Assembly (NCBI GenBank): GCA_040285825.1
Contig: JAUPSS010000011.1
Location: 1,003,658 to 1,067,657 of the forward strand
Source: Eukaryota sp. TZLM1-RC
Lineage: Eukaryota; Metamonada: BaSk clade
Length of the DNA stretch: 64,000 bases
Reading direction: 5' to 3'
Position 1 is the stretch's first letter. Each line of letters begins with the position of its first letter. Below, piece by piece: positions 61,149 through 64,000 of the stretch. Below the pieces are notes generated by a model that was not told the DNA's origin, did not search any database, and worked only from the letters and a program-made list of their open reading frames with translations. The position numbers and the translations under genes are program-made.

Positions 61149-62044
61149 TTTTTTTTTAAAATTTAATTTTATTCTAAACCTATAAATCAACATCTAAAAA
61201 ATCCATCTCTCCCAAAACAAAAACACTAGATGCAACTTTCTCATAGTGAGATCCAAGAGAAAGCAAAGCATCAGAAACCATCTTCAACATTCCCTTAAAA
61301 ATAGAAAACACAATTCTATTTTGCCAAAACAATCTGTTGAAATTTCTGCCAGTTCTTCTCTTTACAATCATTTCAAAATCATCCAAAAAACGTAAAGCAG
61401 TTGGTGCAAGTGAACCAAAAAGGGAAAATACAAATGGATACAAATTGTATTTTGCATGCTGTAGACTGGCCAATTTGGACAAAGGTTCATTGTATTTTTT
61501 GAATTTAAAATTTTCAGCATTTGAAAGGGGATTATGAATTTCAGAATTAACAAGCCTTTCATTTGAGGCATTACAAGGATCAACAGACATCACATCCAAT
61601 AAAATGAAGCTTCCATCTAATCCAGGTAATATGACATCACCTCTATTATTCTTATGAAAATCATTTTCAGCATCAAACAGATTTGACAACAAAGGTTCCA
61701 AGAAGGATTCAATTCTATGAGATTTACACATACAATATAACTGGTCTCTTACAGCATCATGAACCTTGCTTCTAAAAGTAATAAAATGTTTACAATTTAA
61801 CAAATGAGTAGTTGTAATTTCTCGAGAACATTTACAAATTAAATTATGAGGTAAATTATCAGGCCAGATAAAGGAACGAAATCTCATATTCAGAGTCCAA
61901 GCAGAATCGGATAAGAGAGTACCATAAACTTGTGGAATTGTTGTTACTAAGGCAGAAGAAGTACTGTCACACATATCTTGTAAAAGATTTGCAAAAGCGG
62001 GATTCTTTTTCTTGGCCAAGCCAAGTCTAACATCAAAATCCAAG
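61149..62044 (-). mobile_element. Family A LINE (A4), 5'-truncated, nested in family E, 12-bp duplication
   Basis: CATTGTAGGAAT lies at 61137-61148 and 62045-62056. The inserted segment runs from the RT thumb (CLDFDVRLGLAKKKNPAF) to poly-A. Its RLE variant (DFHKNN, VMSVDPC) matches A0 at 1-417. Confidence 0.9.
61180..62040 (-). CDS. Zinc motif and RLE endonuclease, family A (A4), intact
   Basis: This is the only family A endonuclease region in the window with no frame break: CKCSREITTTHLLNC, FRSKVHDAVRDQ, NRGDVILPGLDGSFILLDV, VDPCNASNE, LFGSLAPTALRFLDDF, LFWQNRIVFSIFKGM and the C-terminus EMDFLDVDL. The polymerase is lost by 5' truncation. It is a good reference for the domain. Confidence 0.87.
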   Translation of the reverse strand, partial: DFDVRLGLAKKKNPAFANLLQDMCDSTSSALVTTIPQVYGTLLSDSAWTLNMRFRSFIWPDNLPHNLICKCSREITTTHLLNCKHFITFRSKVHDAVRDQLYCMCKSHRIESFLEPLLSNLFDAENDFHKNNRGDVILPGLDGSFILLDVMSVDPCNASNERLVNSEIHNPLSNAENFKFKKYNEPLSKLASLQHAKYNLYPFVFSLFGSLAPTALRFLDDFEMIVKRRTGRNFNRLFWQNRIVFSIFKGMLKMVSDALLSLGSHYEKVASSVFVLGEMDFLDVDL

Positions 62045-62138
62045 CATTGTAGGAATAGACTTGAAAATGCAAAAAACAATTCTATTTAACCAGAAAGTGG
62101 AGTTCATTGTTTTACCAGACCTATTTAGTAACACTTTT

Positions 62139-62666
62139 TTAAAATTTTCCAAAAAGTGCAACCCCGAAGGTCCAATATTGCCAAAAAGAGAAATTGCAAA
62201 CGGCACAAACTGATATTTTCACATGTTTCACTCTACCTAACTGTGCCAAAGGTTCTTCATATTTTTTTATCTTCTTTTTTTCGGCGTTAGATAACGGCGA
62301 ATCAGCGGAATACAGTAAACGAGCAGCAGAATTTTTGCAAACATCAACTGAGACAACATCTACAACATTGATAACACCATCGATCCCTGGAGCTACTAAA
62401 TCTGCCCTTCTTTTACCAAAGGAATCATCAGTTTGATCTGAAGACAGCTTACGTACTAGTGGCTCAATAAATGCCTCTATATTGAAACTTTTGCACATGG
62501 CATATAATTGATCACGAACTGAGTCATGAACAATTGAGCGATAAGTTATAAAATACTTACAGTTTAAAATATGGGAAAGCGTAACAACACTCTTGCAGCG
62601 ACAAATTAAATCATTTGGTATGAACAAGGCCATAGAAAACATCTCATTCTCATTGCAGTGGTCCAT
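62139..62666 (-). CDS. Zinc motif and RLE endonuclease, family E
   Basis: The frame has ICRCKSVVTLSHILNC, SIVHDSVRDQLYAMC, KRRADLVAPGIDGVINVVDVVSVDVCKN and ADSPLSNAEKKKIKKYEEPLAQLGRVKH, then shifts by one base before the C-terminal block (VCNFSFWQYW for VPFAISLFGN). RAD and VVDV are the endonuclease positions. Confidence 0.82.
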   Translation of the reverse strand: MDHCNENEMFSMALFIPNDLICRCKSVVTLSHILNCKYFITYRSIVHDSVRDQLYAMCKSFNIEAFIEPLVRKLSSDQTDDSFGKRRADLVAPGIDGVINVVDVVSVDVCKNSAARLLYSADSPLSNAEKKKIKKYEEPLAQLGRVKHVKISVCAVCNFSFWQYWTFGVALFGKF

Positions 62667-62754
62667 TGGTGATCATTGAGTAGAAGGCCATAAATGTTGG
62701 GAATTTGGGAGATTAGGCAACTTGAACAACTGTCTTCAAGATCAATAAGTTTGC

Positions 62755-63795
62755 AAAAACGGGATTTTTTTTAGCCAAGCTAAGACGTACAATACAATCC
62801 AAGTTTTCTAAAACTTTCAAGATTTTTTTCTGCAATTTTGCAAAAGTCAGTAGTAAGGAGAGCAAGCTTCTTGGAGGAAGTTCCACAATATCAGAGGGGA
62901 AACATTTAGACCAAATATTGGGTGAAAGAGTTTCAATTGCCTGTTGCAAAGAAATAAGATAAGAGCTGCCACAATTTTCAATGAAATGAATTTTTTCAAG
63001 AAAACGATTCACAAATTCATAAATAAAATTCTTTCCACCTCCAATAAAGGCAGCTTTACAAAGGTAGCTTGATTTATGAAAATCAACACCACCAAAATTT
63101 GTACCACAAAAAATGTGGCTTCGTAACTGAGATGCATCAATTTCCAATAATTTTGCTACAAAATTGGTTCTTTGTTCAATAAAAATGCGACAAAACTCCA
63201 AAGAAATTGATGGTGATGTAGATCTCAAAATATGAGTAAATTTTCCAGAATAACAGATTTTTAGGAAAAAGAATTTCAAATGTTTCTCAATATTTAAATT
63301 TTCTATTGATTCTAATTCATTTCCAAATTGAGTCAACAGAGTCGAAAGTTGGCCTTTCACTTCATCAATATTTCCGAGATAACAACCCAAAAAACGAAAA
63401 CCAGACTGATCATAATTGATAAAGGGGACATTGACATCATTAATGAAAAAATCAATTGGTTCATGGCCGATAATCAAACATTTGGAGATATTCAATGAGA
63501 GACCATTATCTTCATAACGCTGTTGAATAAAAATTGCTATTTGTTTCAGAATTGTAATAGGAGCAATTACAGAAATGTCATCCATATATGCTACAATATC
63601 TATTTCTGGGAATTTTTCTTTCAATTCGCACATTAATGGATGAATTGCCAGACAAAAGAAAAAAGGACCAAGTGGATCACCTTGTTTAACACCTGAAGAC
63701 GAAAGCAGGTCAAAGTTTTCATAGACCAATGTGGATGATTTTCCATAAAATGAATAGAAAAAAGGCTCAACTTCAGGAAAATGCTTTCGCAGCAA
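62755..63795 (-). CDS. Reverse transcriptase, family E
   Basis: About 345 codons with SSGVKQGDPLGPFFFCLAIHP, AYMDDISVIAP (YMDD) and NISKCLIIGHEP, then the thumb KHLKFFFLKICYSGKFTHILRS and FGGVDFHKSSYLCKAAFIGGGKNFIYEF. It breaks at NPVFANLL, where a run is one base short. The first catalytic Asp motif lies upstream and is truncated. Confidence 0.85.
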
Positions 63796-63842
63796 AGGTA
63801 AAATGGAAGAACGAGATACAGAATTGAAAGCATTCTTAAAAT

Positions 63843-63990
63843 CATTGTTATTGGAAAAAGATGTTTGTGAAAATCAGTCATCAGATTCTTCACTGTTTGT
63901 GACCACTGTTAATACGAAGATTTGGACTGTGTGTCAATAATGAAGCATTTGTTACAAAAATGAGATTATATTTGAATATCCTCATTGATG
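63843..63990 (+). mobile_element. Family F LINE fragment
   Basis: It matches 39700-39840 of the F copy (LLLEK.VCENQSSDSSLF, RFGLCVNNEAFVTKMRLYLNI). A small deletion near 63910 shifts the frame. It may continue beyond the window or stop at 63990. Confidence 0.7.
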
Positions 63991-64000
63991 TGAATTCGAA

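Larger units (their letters stand above)
62045..63842 (-). mobile_element. Family E LINE, RT palm to RLE, 5'-truncated
   Basis: The minus strand starts inside NAFNSVSRSSIL near 63840 and runs to the RLE; the 3' end lies at 61030-61148 beyond the A insertion. It is the best family E copy. Frame breaks are near 62760 (A/T run), 62625 and 62215. The left part of its RT is replaced by a family F scrap at 63843. Confidence 0.85.

Noticed and set aside
1-64000. Alternative genetic code (ciliate-like reassignment of stops)
   Set aside because: Intact host frames and the best LINE frames end at TAA, TAG or TGA in the expected places; in-frame stops occur only in decayed elements.

Overview
The window is nuclear DNA of an AT-rich eukaryote, probably a protist. 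It holds very small spliceosomal introns (28 and about 31 nt in one gene), a canonical tRNA-Glu(CTC), B-box and L7Ae/NHP2-type host genes, a TnpB/Fanzor-like remnant and dense LINE and LTR retroelements. TAA, TAG and TGA all behave as stops, so the standard code fits. I cannot place the organism more precisely.

About three quarters of the window is a retroelement graveyard. Most of it is non-LTR retrotransposons with one architecture: N-terminal zinc modules, a reverse transcriptase with YMDD, a C-x-C-x7-H-x3-C motif followed by an R..HD signature, a restriction-like endonuclease (RLE, R2/R4/CRE-like PD-(D/E)XK type), and a conserved C-terminal block. I label eight sequence groups A to H; these are my labels, not database names. 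The second class is a gag-only LTR retrotransposon of about 1.1 kb with 140-bp LTRs, of the kind described in plants as TR-GAG.

Region 1-17.7 kb is a nested and duplicated locus. A family B LINE (minus strand) carries a gag-only LTR element (4-bp duplication AAAC) and a full-length family A LINE (12-bp duplication). The block was then tandemly duplicated, apparently by unequal exchange between two A copies. In the left duplicate the LTR element was amplified to three units with shared LTRs. Region 17.7-33 kb is a mosaic of D, E, B, A and F copies, several with exact 11-12 bp target duplications. Region 33-43 kb mixes G, E-like, H, D and F elements around one B-box gene.

Region 43-48.8 kb is the main island of host genes: a small putatively acylated protein, NHP2, a repeat-containing AT-hook-like protein and the Fanzor-like remnant. 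Region 49-58.8 kb alternates LINE relics with a four-helix membrane protein whose 3' end is duplicated as a large inverted repeat, a polytopic membrane protein resembling nucleoporin NDC1, an unrecognised 215-residue protein and the tRNA. Region 58.9-64 kb returns to retroelements: an old gag-only LTR element with an in-frame foreign insert, A-, D- and F-type scraps, and an E element with an A copy nested inside it.

Most LINE reading frames are broken. Many breaks are one-base changes in homopolymers, so some may be sequence errors rather than real inactivation.
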